A model generated the notes under the pieces. It ran no database searches. It saw only the letters and a program-made list of their open reading frames with translations, and had not been told where the DNA came from. Of a DNA stretch of 51,180 bases, positions 27,783-36,345 are shown piece by piece. Where the stretch lies: NCBI GenBank assembly GCA_021203365.1, contig JAJQBI010000026.1, positions 1 through 51,180 of the forward strand, written 5' to 3'. Origin of the DNA: Clostridiales bacterium (GTDB taxonomy: Bacteria; Bacillota; Clostridia; Lachnospirales; Lachnospiraceae). The translations under genes and the position numbers were made by a program. Numbering within the stretch: position 1 is the first letter of the stretch; the number at the start of each line of letters is the position of its first letter.

Positions 27783-27811
27783 TTGTCTTTCTCCCGGATG
27801 TGATTTAAAAT
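27783..27811 (+). promoter_or_regulatory. Promoter of the CYTH gene
   Basis: TTGTCT (27783-27788), 17-bp spacer, TAAAAT (27806-27811), about 45 bp before the start codon. Confidence 0.6.
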
Positions 27812-27856
27812 ACGCAGTAAAGAAAGAATTCATTCCCTGTAAGGAGGATACGCATT

Positions 27857-28315
27857 ATGGAAATAGAGCGAAAATTTCTGATTCCCCGGGAGAACCTGCC
27901 GGAAAATCTTGAGGAATACCCCTGTCACCACATTGAACAGGGCTATCTGTGTACCTCGCCGGTGGTACGGATCCGCCAGTCCGACGAGGAGTATATTCTG
28001 ACCTACAAATCCGGAGGACTGATGGCCCGGGAGGAATATAACCTTCCCCTGACCGGGGAGGCCTATTCCCATCTGAAACCCAAAACTGACGGCATCCTCA
28101 TCGTCAAGGACCGGTATGTGATCCCGGAAAAAGACGGGCTTTTCATAGAGCTGGATGTTTTCCGGGAGACTTATGAGGGGCTTCTTATGGCCGAGGTGGA
28201 ATTTCCCACCCGGGAAGCCGCCGAAGCCTACATTCCCCCTGAATGGTTTGGGGAAGAGGTAACCTGGTCCTCCAGATACCACAACAGCGCCCTGAGCCAG
28301 GGAATCCGGCTCTGA
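27857..28315 (+). CDS. CYTH domain protein (triphosphate tunnel metalloenzyme)
   Basis: 152 residues, single domain. It begins with the family signature MEIERKFLI (ExExK metal/triphosphate site), followed by charged strands such as VVRIRQSDEEYILTYK and IELDVF, AEVEF. Bacterial members hydrolyse inorganic tripolyphosphate or make nucleoside polyphosphates; which one is not decidable here. AAGGAGG precedes the ATG. It converges on trmL with only 7 nt between stop codons. Confidence 0.9.
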   Translation: MEIERKFLIPRENLPENLEEYPCHHIEQGYLCTSPVVRIRQSDEEYILTYKSGGLMAREEYNLPLTGEAYSHLKPKTDGILIVKDRYVIPEKDGLFIELDVFRETYEGLLMAEVEFPTREAAEAYIPPEWFGEEVTWSSRYHNSALSQGIRL

Positions 28316-28322
28316 GATGATC

Positions 28323-28823
28323 TCACCGCCACAAAAGTCTGTGAAGCTGACCGCCTCTTTGCAGACCGGAGAAGTTCTGCTGCCGCAGGGCCTCATACAG
28401 AAGAATCGCAACGGAGTTGCTCAGGTTCAGAGAGCGGGTGCCTTCCAGCATGGGAATCCGCACACAGGTCTCCTGGTTTTCCAGAAGAATCTCCTCCGGG
28501 ATCCCTCCGCTTTCCTTTCCGAACATAAGGAAGCAGTCCTCCTCATAGGCAGCTTCCGTATAAACCCGCGGAGCCTTGGTAGTGGCATAATAGATTTTCG
28601 CCCCGGGATTTCTCTCCAGGAAATCCCGGTAGTCTATATAAGTAGTCACATCCAGATCCTTCCAGTAATCCATCCCCGCCCGCCGAAGAGCTTTCTCCCC
28701 AAGGGAAAAACCCAGAGGCTCAATCAGATGCAGCCGGGTTCCCGTGGCCACACAGGTACGGCCGATATTTCCGGTGTTGGAGGGAATCTCCGGTTCATGA
28801 AGCACAATATTCAAAACACCCAC
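28323..28823 (-). CDS. trmL: tRNA (cytidine/uridine-34 2'-O)-methyltransferase TrmL
   Basis: A 166-residue SPOUT methyltransferase modifying the wobble ribose of tRNA-Leu. The knot motifs NTGNIGRTC, FGKESGGIPEE and SLNLSNSVAILLYEA are present. The start codon is GTG, preceded by AGGTGA, and it overlaps the upstream HypE-like gene by 13 nt. Confidence 0.95.
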   Translation of the reverse strand: MGVLNIVLHEPEIPSNTGNIGRTCVATGTRLHLIEPLGFSLGEKALRRAGMDYWKDLDVTTYIDYRDFLERNPGAKIYYATTKAPRVYTEAAYEEDCFLMFGKESGGIPEEILLENQETCVRIPMLEGTRSLNLSNSVAILLYEALRQQNFSGLQRGGQLHRLLWR

Positions 28824-29524
28824 AGCTTTTCACCTGTCCTTTCAAGGATGGGATCCATCTCCCGCTCCTCTTTTGCCGGCCGTTCCAGATACCGGGCCTG
28901 ACCGCCGCTGTATAAAAGGCGGGCCGCGCCGTCTGTGGCCTGACCGATCACAGCTGCCGAAACTCCGCTCTTTCGCAGCTCCCACACCAGGCTTTCCGCC
29001 CCGGCCATTCCGAAAAGAATCCCGCCCTGTCCCTGGAGCCGGTATGGATTCAGATGAAAGATCTCGCAGATCTCAATGGTCTCCTGCCGCACGGGAACCT
29101 TTCGGTAATCCACGATGAGGCCTGTCCCGGAGGCCTCCGCAAGCTTCCATAACGCCGCGAGAAAGCCGCCCTTCCCCACGGGAATGCAGGCTGTACAGTT
29201 CAGTCTTTTCCCCAGATGCCACAGAGCGGTCTCTCTGCCGCCGGACTCCGAAAGAAAGGTATCCGTGTAAACCAGGCCGGCCCCGGCATGTTCCCCCATC
29301 TCCTCCGGCGCGCACCTGGGAATCCCGAATTTCCCCGGGATTTCCTCCGCATCCCTCAGAAAGCCGGCAGAAAAATGCTTCCCAAGTTCCTCTCGTCTCT
29401 CTCTCACCAGGACCGCTGTGCCAAGGCATCCTGCCGGACCTGCCGCCACAATGTCCTCCCCCGGGCGAAGCGTTCCCGTAACCTGGCCGCGTATGGCGTC
29501 CAGAGCCTTCTTTCCAGGTCTCAT
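28811..29524 (-). CDS. AIR-synthase-related (HypE-like) protein
   Basis: 237 residues resembling the C-terminal AIRS domain of HypE/PurM-type ATP-binding proteins: a Gly-rich stretch ACIPVGKGGFLAALWK, then FHLNPYRLQGQGGILFGM, which corresponds to the family's L-x-P-x-x-L-x-x-x-G pattern. The usual N-terminal AIRS domain is short or absent, so this may be a half-length or diverged member. No hydrogenase genes are nearby. It is probably co-transcribed with the radical SAM gene, the small membrane protein and trmL. Confidence 0.6.
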   Translation of the reverse strand: MRPGKKALDAIRGQVTGTLRPGEDIVAAGPAGCLGTAVLVRERREELGKHFSAGFLRDAEEIPGKFGIPRCAPEEMGEHAGAGLVYTDTFLSESGGRETALWHLGKRLNCTACIPVGKGGFLAALWKLAEASGTGLIVDYRKVPVRQETIEICEIFHLNPYRLQGQGGILFGMAGAESLVWELRKSGVSAAVIGQATDGAARLLYSGGQARYLERPAKEEREMDPILERTGEKLWVF

Positions 29525-29535
29525 ATCAAAGACCC

Positions 29536-29634
29536 CTACAGAAGAAGGGACAGAATCGTGGGAACAACCATGGCCAGCACAAGTATAATCGCGATAACGG
29601 CCGCGAAAATCCGTCGTTTCTTAGGGTCAAACAT
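29536..29634 (-). CDS. 32-residue single-pass membrane protein
   Basis: The ATG at 29634 follows AGAGGAGAAAATTCAGTT. The peptide starts MFDPKKRR, then has one hydrophobic helix of about 20 residues (IFAAVIAIILVLAMVVPTIL) and ends SLLL, so the N terminus is likely cytosolic. It fits exactly in the gap between the radical SAM gene and the HypE-like gene (19 and 11 nt spacing). In size and layout it resembles Firmicute mini-proteins such as Prli42, but I see no clear sequence match. It would be missed by annotation with a length cut-off. Confidence 0.7.
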   Translation of the reverse strand: MFDPKKRRIFAAVIAIILVLAMVVPTILSLLL

Positions 29635-29653
29635 AACTGAATTTTCTCCTCTC

Positions 29654-31348
29654 TTACAGATCACCGGGATATCCCGGAATCTTTCCCAGACAATCCGTGA
29701 GATCCTCCGTCCGGGCATTTCCCGTCAGATAATCTCTGATTTCATAGTCAAACAGAATCGCCCTCCCGCTGTGAAACACCTCCACATGAGCCGTTCTTGC
29801 GATTTTCCGGGTCCGCCGGTACTCCCACACGGCCTTCTCAAAGGGCTTCTGGTCCCTGGCAAAACGGGGCCGGCTTTTGGGGCTTTCCCGCAGGCAGAGA
29901 TCCAGCGTCATACAGTCCTTCAGCTCCCCGGCCCTTCCGCAGCTTTTCCCATGTTCCTCCCAGAATTCCAGCAAAATCTCATACCGCCGCATCCGGCTGT
30001 GGGAAATATCCAGGTACCCCTTTCGGTCATAAAACTCGCCCAGGCATTCATAAAAGGCAAAGCTGTCCGGGAAAAAGCGCTCCATATACTCCACCGTATG
30101 AACAAACTGTCCGCTGTTATAGTAAACCTCCACCATCTCTTCCACCAGCTTCAGGCGGATCACATCCCCGTAGGAAAGCCAGCGGGTGGAAAGGACCTCA
30201 TAAGGCTCCCGGCTCATGAAACGGATTTCATACTCCCCGGCCTTCTCTGCCATGGGAGAACCCTTCAGCACCTTCAGAAAGCCCAGCTGCAGCTGCTGGG
30301 GCCGCAGGGCATACACATCACAGAAGGACCGGTGAAAACTCTCATAATCCTCAAAGGGCAGGCCGGCGATGAGATCCAGATGCTGGTGAATATTCCGGAA
30401 GCTGTGAATTTTTCTCACATTTTCCGAAAGTCTCCGGAAATCTGCAGACCGGCGGATGGCGGCCAGGGTATCCGGATTGGTGGACTGCACCCCGATTTCC
30501 AGCTGAATCAGACCTGGACGCATGGTGCGCATCACCTCCATTTCCTCCTCCCGCAGAAGATCCGCCGAGATTTCAAAATGGAAATTGGTTACCCCGTTGT
30601 CATTCTCCGCCAGATACCTCCAGATCTCCATGGCGTGAGCGTGACTGCAGTTAAAGGTCCGATCCACAAACTTCACCTGAGGAACCCGGTGCTCCAGGAA
30701 GAAAGCAAGTTCCTTTTTTACCAGCTCCGTATCCCGGAACCGGAGGCTTTTGTCCACACTGGACAGGCAGTAGCTGCAGGCAAAGGGACAGCCCCGGCTG
30801 CTCTCGTAATACAGAATACGATTCCGGAACACAGAGAGATCCTGATAGATAAAAGGAATCCGGTTCAGATCCGTAAGAGACCGGGGCGAAGTACGGCAGC
30901 AGCCCTCCTCCCCCTTCCGGCGGAAAACAATCCCGTCGATCTCCCTCAGTGTACCCCTTCCTTCTATATAATAAGCGGCCAGCTCCCGGAAGGTCTCTTC
31001 CCCTTCCCCCACAAGCACACCGGTAAATTCCGGATTTGCCTCCAGGAATTCCTCCGGGTCAAAGGAGACCTCCGGACCTCCCGCCCAGAACCGGGTTCCG
31101 GGAAGAATCATGGCCAGATCCCGGGCCAGGTCCCGGATAAAGGAGATATTCCAGATATAGCAGGAAAAACACACCACCTCCGGCGCCAGCCGGTAGATGT
31201 CCCGCCGGATGAGATCCTTCTGCTGATTAATGGTATATTCTCTCAGAAAAATATCCTTCCCATACCCGCCGGCAAAGGCCCGCAGGCTGTAGATCGCCGG
31301 GTTGGAATGAATATATTTCGCGTTACAGGCTGCCAGTAATATTTTCAA
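29654..31348 (-). CDS. B12-binding-domain radical SAM protein
   Basis: A 564-residue protein of the cobalamin-binding radical SAM class with a C-terminal DUF4080-like part. The N-terminal Rossmann domain (about 1-130; KILLAACNAKYIHSNPA) precedes the cluster ligands Cys187, Cys191 and Cys194 (CPFACSYC) and the radical SAM barrel to about 400. I use the TTG at 31348 because AAGGAG lies 7 nt upstream; a longer frame to 31447 would run through a hairpin. The substrate is unknown; relatives do methylations and anaerobic modifications. Confidence 0.85.
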   Translation of the reverse strand: MKILLAACNAKYIHSNPAIYSLRAFAGGYGKDIFLREYTINQQKDLIRRDIYRLAPEVVCFSCYIWNISFIRDLARDLAMILPGTRFWAGGPEVSFDPEEFLEANPEFTGVLVGEGEETFRELAAYYIEGRGTLREIDGIVFRRKGEEGCCRTSPRSLTDLNRIPFIYQDLSVFRNRILYYESSRGCPFACSYCLSSVDKSLRFRDTELVKKELAFFLEHRVPQVKFVDRTFNCSHAHAMEIWRYLAENDNGVTNFHFEISADLLREEEMEVMRTMRPGLIQLEIGVQSTNPDTLAAIRRSADFRRLSENVRKIHSFRNIHQHLDLIAGLPFEDYESFHRSFCDVYALRPQQLQLGFLKVLKGSPMAEKAGEYEIRFMSREPYEVLSTRWLSYGDVIRLKLVEEMVEVYYNSGQFVHTVEYMERFFPDSFAFYECLGEFYDRKGYLDISHSRMRRYEILLEFWEEHGKSCGRAGELKDCMTLDLCLRESPKSRPRFARDQKPFEKAVWEYRRTRKIARTAHVEVFHSGRAILFDYEIRDYLTGNARTEDLTDCLGKIPGYPGDL

Positions 31349-31417
31349 GCTTCTTCTCCTTCCGGTCCGGCTCTGGTTGTCTCTGTTCACAACAGCCTTC
31401 GGTTCCATCCATTTATA

Positions 31418-31455
31418 AAGTCCCCGAAATACCGAAAAAATCGGCATTCGGGGAC
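31418..31455 (-). terminator. Stem-loop after metF
   Basis: Strong imperfect stem: AGTCCCCGAA pairs with TTCGGGGACT, with an inner CCGA/TCGG closing a T-rich loop. It lies about 30 nt after the metF stop. The T-run after the stem is poor, so it may act as a partial terminator or mRNA 3'-end stabiliser. Confidence 0.5.
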
Positions 31456-31486
31456 TCTTTCCCTGCTGCGGTCTGACCGGAAAGGG

Positions 31487-32365
31487 TCAGATTCCGGCCA
31501 GCTCAAGAAGGCCTGGAATCTTGGATTCCCATCCCATGGCCATAATATGTACACCCTGGCAGTACGGCCTGCACTCACGGATAATGCGGGCGGTAATCTC
31601 CACACCGGTGATTCCGGCTTTCGTCTTTTCCTTGTCTGCCTTCAGCTCGTCAAACATTTCCTCCGGAACATGAATTCCGGCCACATTGGCGTTCATATAT
31701 CTCATCATTCCCACAGACTTGGGAATTACGATTCCCAGCTGTACAGGCTTGCCAAACTGACTTGCCTTCTCCATGAACTTGATGAACTTCTCCGGCTCAT
31801 AAACCGCCTGGGTCTGGAAATAATCCGCTCCCGCGCGAACCTTGCGCTCCATCTTCGCCAGCTGGGCGTCAACGGAGTCGCTGCAGGGCGACACAACCGC
31901 TCCCTTTGCAAACTTCGGCGGCTCACCCACCAGCTTGTTTCCTCCAAGATCCACGCCCTGCTCCAGCTGGCTTACAGCATGAATCAGAGATACGGAATCC
32001 AGATCAAAAACCGGCTTTGCCTGGGGATGATCTCCCAGCGTTGTGTGATCGCCGGTGAGAAGCAGCATATTCTCGATTCCAAACATGGCCGCGCTTAAAA
32101 TATCAGACTGCAGCGCGATCCGGTTCCGGTCGCGGCAGGTCAGCTGAAAGATGGGCGTCAGCCCCTCATCCTTCAGGGCCTTACAGACAGCCAGTGAGCC
32201 AAGACGCATAACCGAAGACTGATTGTCGGTTACGTTCACAGCTGAAATACCGCTGAGGTATGTCTTGGCCTCCTCCAGCACGGGCTCAATGTGGCAGCCC
32301 TTGGGCGGGCCGACCTCCGCAGTAACTACAAACTTTCCCTGTTCAAATAATTCTGTGATTTTCAT
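31487..32365 (-). CDS. metF: 5,10-methylenetetrahydrofolate reductase, catalytic subunit MetF
   Basis: A 292-residue FAD-dependent TIM-barrel enzyme reducing methylene-THF to methyl-THF. Recognisable parts are VTAEVGPPKGCH near the N terminus, LTGDHTTLGDHP and QTQAVYEPEKF. It is the last gene of rnfC2-metV-metF, so electrons probably come through the MetV/RnfC2 partners rather than directly from NAD(P)H. The 94-nt gap to metV is the largest in the operon. AGGAGTG precedes the start. Confidence 0.93.
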   Translation of the reverse strand: MKITELFEQGKFVVTAEVGPPKGCHIEPVLEEAKTYLSGISAVNVTDNQSSVMRLGSLAVCKALKDEGLTPIFQLTCRDRNRIALQSDILSAAMFGIENMLLLTGDHTTLGDHPQAKPVFDLDSVSLIHAVSQLEQGVDLGGNKLVGEPPKFAKGAVVSPCSDSVDAQLAKMERKVRAGADYFQTQAVYEPEKFIKFMEKASQFGKPVQLGIVIPKSVGMMRYMNANVAGIHVPEEMFDELKADKEKTKAGITGVEITARIIRECRPYCQGVHIMAMGWESKIPGLLELAGI

Positions 32366-32459
32366 ATTCTATCACTCCTGTCTATTCTCATCCTGGTGAT
32401 GCCTGCATTGACAGACATACAGATCCCTGTAAAAGCTCGTTTCATAATGCCCGCGGAGT

Positions 32460-33083
32460 CTATTTGCCAGCGGCTTCCCCGGTAGCATAATTGCGCAGCT
32501 GCGTGGGGCACTTCAGCGCGTCCAGACGGCCAATCTTCTCAAGGCGCCGGTAAATGCGCTCCCAGCCGCATTCCATAGTGGGATCCACCTCGCACATTCC
32601 CTTTTTGGCGCCGCCGCACTGGCCGTTTACCAGACTCTTGGAGCAGGCCGTAATGGGGCAGATCCCGCCGGTCAGATTCAGATAACACTCTCCACACTGG
32701 CCACAGTCGTATTCCAGAGGCGTAACCCCCTGAAAGCCCGGAAGCCGTCTGGTATCGCATCCCGCACACACCATCTTCTCCTCCAGGAAGGAGGAAACCG
32801 TCTGCACTCCCACACCACAGGAAAATACAAGCACCAGATCTGCGGCTGTGATCTCATCCATATGAGGCTTCAGATACAGCTCAAGGTTCTCCGGATTGCA
32901 GATATAATCAGTGGTAATACAGCCTGTCACGCTTCCGGAGGACGCAAGCTCCGCCTGAAGCTCCCCGGCCTCCTCCAGCGGGAAGTACACTTCCCTGCAC
33001 CCATAACAGTTGATGATAAAAACCTTTTTCCCATCCGTCAGGGAACGAATCGCGTCTTTTGATTTTAACTCGGTAATCAACAT
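32460..33083 (-). CDS. metV: MTHFR zinc/iron-sulfur partner subunit MetV
   Basis: 207 residues of the methylenetetrahydrofolate reductase C-terminal family (MetV). A cysteine-rich core (CGQCGECYLNLTGGICPI, CGGAKKGMCEVDP, ECGW) binds Fe-S and/or zinc in characterised acetogen complexes. It starts right at the rnfC2 stop (TGATATG), so it is coupled. It is clearly paralogous to the N-terminal part of the neighbouring RnfC2. Confidence 0.92.
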   Translation of the reverse strand: MLITELKSKDAIRSLTDGKKVFIINCYGCREVYFPLEEAGELQAELASSGSVTGCITTDYICNPENLELYLKPHMDEITAADLVLVFSCGVGVQTVSSFLEEKMVCAGCDTRRLPGFQGVTPLEYDCGQCGECYLNLTGGICPITACSKSLVNGQCGGAKKGMCEVDPTMECGWERIYRRLEKIGRLDALKCPTQLRNYATGEAAGK

Positions 33084-33084
33084 A

Positions 33085-35058
33085 TCACTTCATCCCCCTT
33101 ACTGCTGTTTTTCCGGCCTTGATCTTCGCTACCAGCGGAATCTTGGAGGAACAGATATATTCACAGCAGCGGCATTCCAGACAGTCCATAATATTCCTGT
33201 CCTTCGCACCCTGCCAGTTCTCCTCATCCGCATATTTGGCGAAATACAGCGGAGAGAGCTCCATGGGACAGACATCCATGCAGCGCCCGCACTTGATACA
33301 GGGCTGCTCGGCTCCCTGGTCCGGATCCACCGCGATGATTCCGTTGGAACCTTTCATAATCGGCACATTGAGATCCGAAAGGACAAATCCCATCATGGGA
33401 CCGCCCGCCTTGTATGTAATCTCCGCTTCCGTGTCCACACCGCCGCAGAAATCAATCAGATCCTTTGTGCTGGTACCGATCTTCACCATGTAGTTGCCAG
33501 GCTTTCTGACATGCTCTCCGGTCACGGTAACCGCCCGCTCGATCAGGGGCATTCCCGTCTGAATTGCGTCAGAGATGGCCTTTGCCGTGCTTACATTGCT
33601 GACCACGCAGCCCACATCCGCGGGAAGTCCGCCGCTGGGAACCTGGCGCTTCAGTACACGCTTAATAAGCATTTTCTCCGCGCCCTGGGGATATTTTGTC
33701 TTCACGGATACAACATCCAGTTCGTCATATCCGGCGGTCTTTTCCTTCATGCATTCAATGGCATCCGGCTTATTGTCCTCAATGACGATCAGACCCTTCT
33801 GTGCACCCACGGTTTTCACAATGGCCAAAAGACCATAGATCACGTCATCCGCGTATTCCAGCATCACCCGGTGATCCGCGGTAAGGTAGGGCTCACATTC
33901 ACATCCGTTGAGCAAAACGGTGTCCACAGGCTTGGCGGGTTTTAATTTCACAGAGGTTGGGAATCCGGCGCCTCCCATGCCTACAATGCCGGCTTCCTTT
34001 ACAATGGCTGTAATCTCATCCGGTGTCAGCTCATCCAGTCCCTTATGGGGCTGCACGGACTCATGCACTGTATTCTTTCCATCGGACTGAATCACTACCG
34101 CCGGGCAGGTTCCCCGGGTAGCATGTCCCCGCATCTCAATGGCAATTACCGTACCGCTGACACTGGAGTGTACCGGACTGCTGATAAAGCCGGCCGCCTC
34201 GCCGATCTTCTGGCCAACCTTCACAGTGTCGCCCACCGCCACGATGGGATCCGCGGGAGCTCCCGCGTGCATGGACAGAGGAATCGCCACCGTCTCCGGC
34301 TCCGGGAATTTCTGCAGAGCGATCTGCTCTGTGGCTTCCTTGCGCTCCAGAGGATGCACTCCTCCATAATAGCCATCCAGTCTGTTTTCGCGGATGGATT
34401 TCACATATTCGCTTACAGTTTTAGAATTCACCCTGGAATAATCCCGAAGCTGCACGGGCTGATCCAGGAACTCCTCCAGCCTTCCCTGCTTTTCAAGTCT
34501 CCTGTAAATCTTCTCCCAGGCGCAGTCCTTATTCGGGTCCACCTCACATTTCCCGTTCTTCGCACCGCCGCACTGGCCGTTTATCAGGCTCTTGGAGCAG
34601 TCAACAATGGGGCAGATCCCCCCGGTGATGTTAAGATAGCACTGCGCACAGGCATCACACCTTTTCTCTGTCAGCGCCATGCCATGGTGTCCTGTATAAT
34701 TCAGCGAATCTGCCGCCGCATACACAGGGATCTGATCCTCCAGCGCCAGTTCCGCAACCGTCTGGACTCCCAGGCCACAGGAAACTACATAGATATTCTC
34801 CGTACCCTCAGGAATCATTCCCTGCAGTTTCCGCGCGGTCTGCGTTTTATTGCACAAAAAATCAACCCGGATGCTTCCCGTGACTGTCTTCCCCTCCGCG
34901 GCAGCGATCTCTTCAAACGCCCCGCAGTCCGGTTCATCTTCAGTCGTAAATTCCTTGAAGCATTTGTTGCAGGCAACCACAAACAGATGATCCGTATCCG
35001 ATAACACGGCCGCCAGCTCATCGCGGTTTTTCAGTCTGTATTTCGTGTAGTCCTCCAA
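33085..35058 (-). CDS. rnfC2: RnfC2: MetV-like domain fused to RnfC-type electron-transfer subunit
   Basis: 657 residues. Residues 1 to about 210 form a MetV-like domain with the cysteine set 134, 137, 140, 149, 154, 163 and 171. From about 229 it is RnfC-like: an HPxERK start, the Gly-rich flavin/NADH site GMGGAGFP, NGCECEPYL, an SLBB region, and two ferredoxin clusters (Cys587/590/593/597 and Cys626/629/632/636). The size matches RnfC2 of the Acetobacterium woodii MTHFR (MetVF-RnfC2), which takes electrons from NADH. It is therefore the electron-input subunit for MetF, not part of a membrane Rnf complex; no rnfABDEG genes are nearby. First gene of the operon. Confidence 0.9.
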   Translation of the reverse strand: MEDYTKYRLKNRDELAAVLSDTDHLFVVACNKCFKEFTTEDEPDCGAFEEIAAAEGKTVTGSIRVDFLCNKTQTARKLQGMIPEGTENIYVVSCGLGVQTVAELALEDQIPVYAAADSLNYTGHHGMALTEKRCDACAQCYLNITGGICPIVDCSKSLINGQCGGAKNGKCEVDPNKDCAWEKIYRRLEKQGRLEEFLDQPVQLRDYSRVNSKTVSEYVKSIRENRLDGYYGGVHPLERKEATEQIALQKFPEPETVAIPLSMHAGAPADPIVAVGDTVKVGQKIGEAAGFISSPVHSSVSGTVIAIEMRGHATRGTCPAVVIQSDGKNTVHESVQPHKGLDELTPDEITAIVKEAGIVGMGGAGFPTSVKLKPAKPVDTVLLNGCECEPYLTADHRVMLEYADDVIYGLLAIVKTVGAQKGLIVIEDNKPDAIECMKEKTAGYDELDVVSVKTKYPQGAEKMLIKRVLKRQVPSGGLPADVGCVVSNVSTAKAISDAIQTGMPLIERAVTVTGEHVRKPGNYMVKIGTSTKDLIDFCGGVDTEAEITYKAGGPMMGFVLSDLNVPIMKGSNGIIAVDPDQGAEQPCIKCGRCMDVCPMELSPLYFAKYADEENWQGAKDRNIMDCLECRCCEYICSSKIPLVAKIKAGKTAVRGMK

Positions 35059-35095
35059 ACGCTCACCTCCCTTTGTTTTTTTGAATTACGTTCCT

Positions 35096-35124
35096 ATTTT
35101 ATCTCTTCTGCCTGTTTTTTTCAA
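35096..35124 (-). promoter_or_regulatory. Promoter of rnfC2-metV-metF
   Basis: TTGAAA (35119-35124), 17-bp spacer, TAAAAT (35096-35101) on the minus strand, about 38 bp before the rnfC2 start. No riboswitch is visible in this short leader. Confidence 0.7.
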
Positions 35125-35205
35125 GCTTTTTCATCATAAAGGGGACGGTTTCTTCACTCTGTCCTCCCATCCGGAAAAAAAGCCGGAAAAAAGCCAATTT
35201 ATCCA

Positions 35206-35234
35206 TTGAAGTTAACCGGTAAAAGTTTTACAAT
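35206..35234 (+). promoter_or_regulatory. Promoter of ilvE
   Basis: TTGAAG (35206-35211), 17-bp spacer, TACAAT (35229-35234), about 35 bp before the start. The short leader leaves no room for a T-box. Confidence 0.6.
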
Positions 35235-35269
35235 GAACAGAGATTAATTTACAAAATGGAGGAAATATT

Positions 35270-36295
35270 ATGGAAAAAAAGAATATCGACTGGGCAAATC
35301 TGGGCTTTGCCTATCAGAAAACCGATTACCGCTATGTTTCCAATTTCAGGGACGGAGCCTGGGATGAGGGCGGTCTTATCACCGATGATACAATTACCAT
35401 GAGCGAGTGCGCCTGCGTTCTGCAGTACGCCCAGACTGTTTTCGAGGGTCTGAAGGCCTATACCACCGAGGACGGCCACATTGTCACCTTCCGCCCGGAC
35501 CTGAACGCCCAGCGTCTGGAGAGCTCCGCGAAAAGGCTGGAGATTCCGGTTCTCCCTGAGGGACGTTTTGTAGAGGCGGTTACAGAGACCGTCAGAGCCA
35601 ACGCGGCCTATGTTCCTCCTTATGGCTCCGGCGCCACGCTTTATGTCCGCCCCTTTATGTTCGGCTCCAACGCCGTCATCGGGGTAAAACCTGCGGATGA
35701 GTATCAGTTCCGTGTTTTCACCACACCGGTGGGTCCCTATTTCAAGGGCGGAGTTAAACCTCTGACCATCCGTGTCAGCGATTTTGACCGGGCGGCGCCC
35801 CACGGCACCGGCGACATCAAGGCGGGACTGAACTATGCCATGAGCCTTCACGCCATCGTGGACGCCCATAAGCAGGGATACGACGAGAATATGTACCTGG
35901 ATCCCGGCACCCGCACGAAGGTGGAGGAAACCGGCGGCGCCAACTTCCTGTTTGTAACCCGGGACAACAAGGTTGTAACCCCCAAATCCGGCAGCATACT
36001 TCCCTCCATCACCCGCCGTTCCCTGATCCAGGTGGCGCAGGAATACCTGGGTCTTGAAGTGGAGGAGAGAGAGATTTATCTGGACGAGGTGAAGGACTTC
36101 GCGGAGTGCGGCCTTTGCGGAACCGCCGCGGTTATCTCCCCGGTTGGCAAGATCGTGGATCACGGCACCGAAATCTGCCTGCCCAGCGGTATGGCGGAGA
36201 TGGGCCCCATCACGAAGAAGCTTTATGATACCCTGACCGGAATTCAGATGGGACGTCTGAAAGCGCCGGAAGGCTGGATTCACGTAATCGCCTGA
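35270..36295 (+). CDS. ilvE: Branched-chain amino acid aminotransferase
   Basis: A 341-residue PLP enzyme (fold type IV) for the last step of Val, Leu and Ile synthesis and the first step of their breakdown. The PLP lysine is Lys184 (GDIKAGLNYA); the family motif EETGGANFLFV and the C-terminal GTAAVISPVG are present. The length fits the larger (eukaryote/Bacillus-like) BCAT type. TGGAGG precedes the ATG. Confidence 0.96.
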   Translation: MEKKNIDWANLGFAYQKTDYRYVSNFRDGAWDEGGLITDDTITMSECACVLQYAQTVFEGLKAYTTEDGHIVTFRPDLNAQRLESSAKRLEIPVLPEGRFVEAVTETVRANAAYVPPYGSGATLYVRPFMFGSNAVIGVKPADEYQFRVFTTPVGPYFKGGVKPLTIRVSDFDRAAPHGTGDIKAGLNYAMSLHAIVDAHKQGYDENMYLDPGTRTKVEETGGANFLFVTRDNKVVTPKSGSILPSITRRSLIQVAQEYLGLEVEEREIYLDEVKDFAECGLCGTAAVISPVGKIVDHGTEICLPSGMAEMGPITKKLYDTLTGIQMGRLKAPEGWIHVIA

Positions 36296-36307
36296 GAAGA
36301 CTTTAAA

Positions 36308-36334
36308 GCTCCCCGGAACTTTTCTCCGGGGAGC
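36308..36334 (+). other. Strong hairpin between ilvE and the methyltransferase gene
   Basis: 10-bp perfect arms GCTCCCCGGA/TCCGGGGAGC with a 7-nt loop, 12 nt after the ilvE stop. No T-run follows, and the ribosome binding site of the next gene (GGGAGA) begins right after the stem. It may protect the upstream mRNA or limit translation of the next gene. Confidence 0.55.
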
Positions 36335-36345
36335 GGGAGAATCTT

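Noticed and set aside
33085..35058. Membrane Rnf complex locus
   Set aside because: Only the RnfC-like subunit is present, fused to a MetV-like domain and followed by metV and metF; no membrane Rnf subunits are nearby.
35059..35269. T-box or SAM riboswitch between rnfC2 and ilvE
   Set aside because: The two promoters leave leaders of about 40 nt each, too short for these riboswitches.
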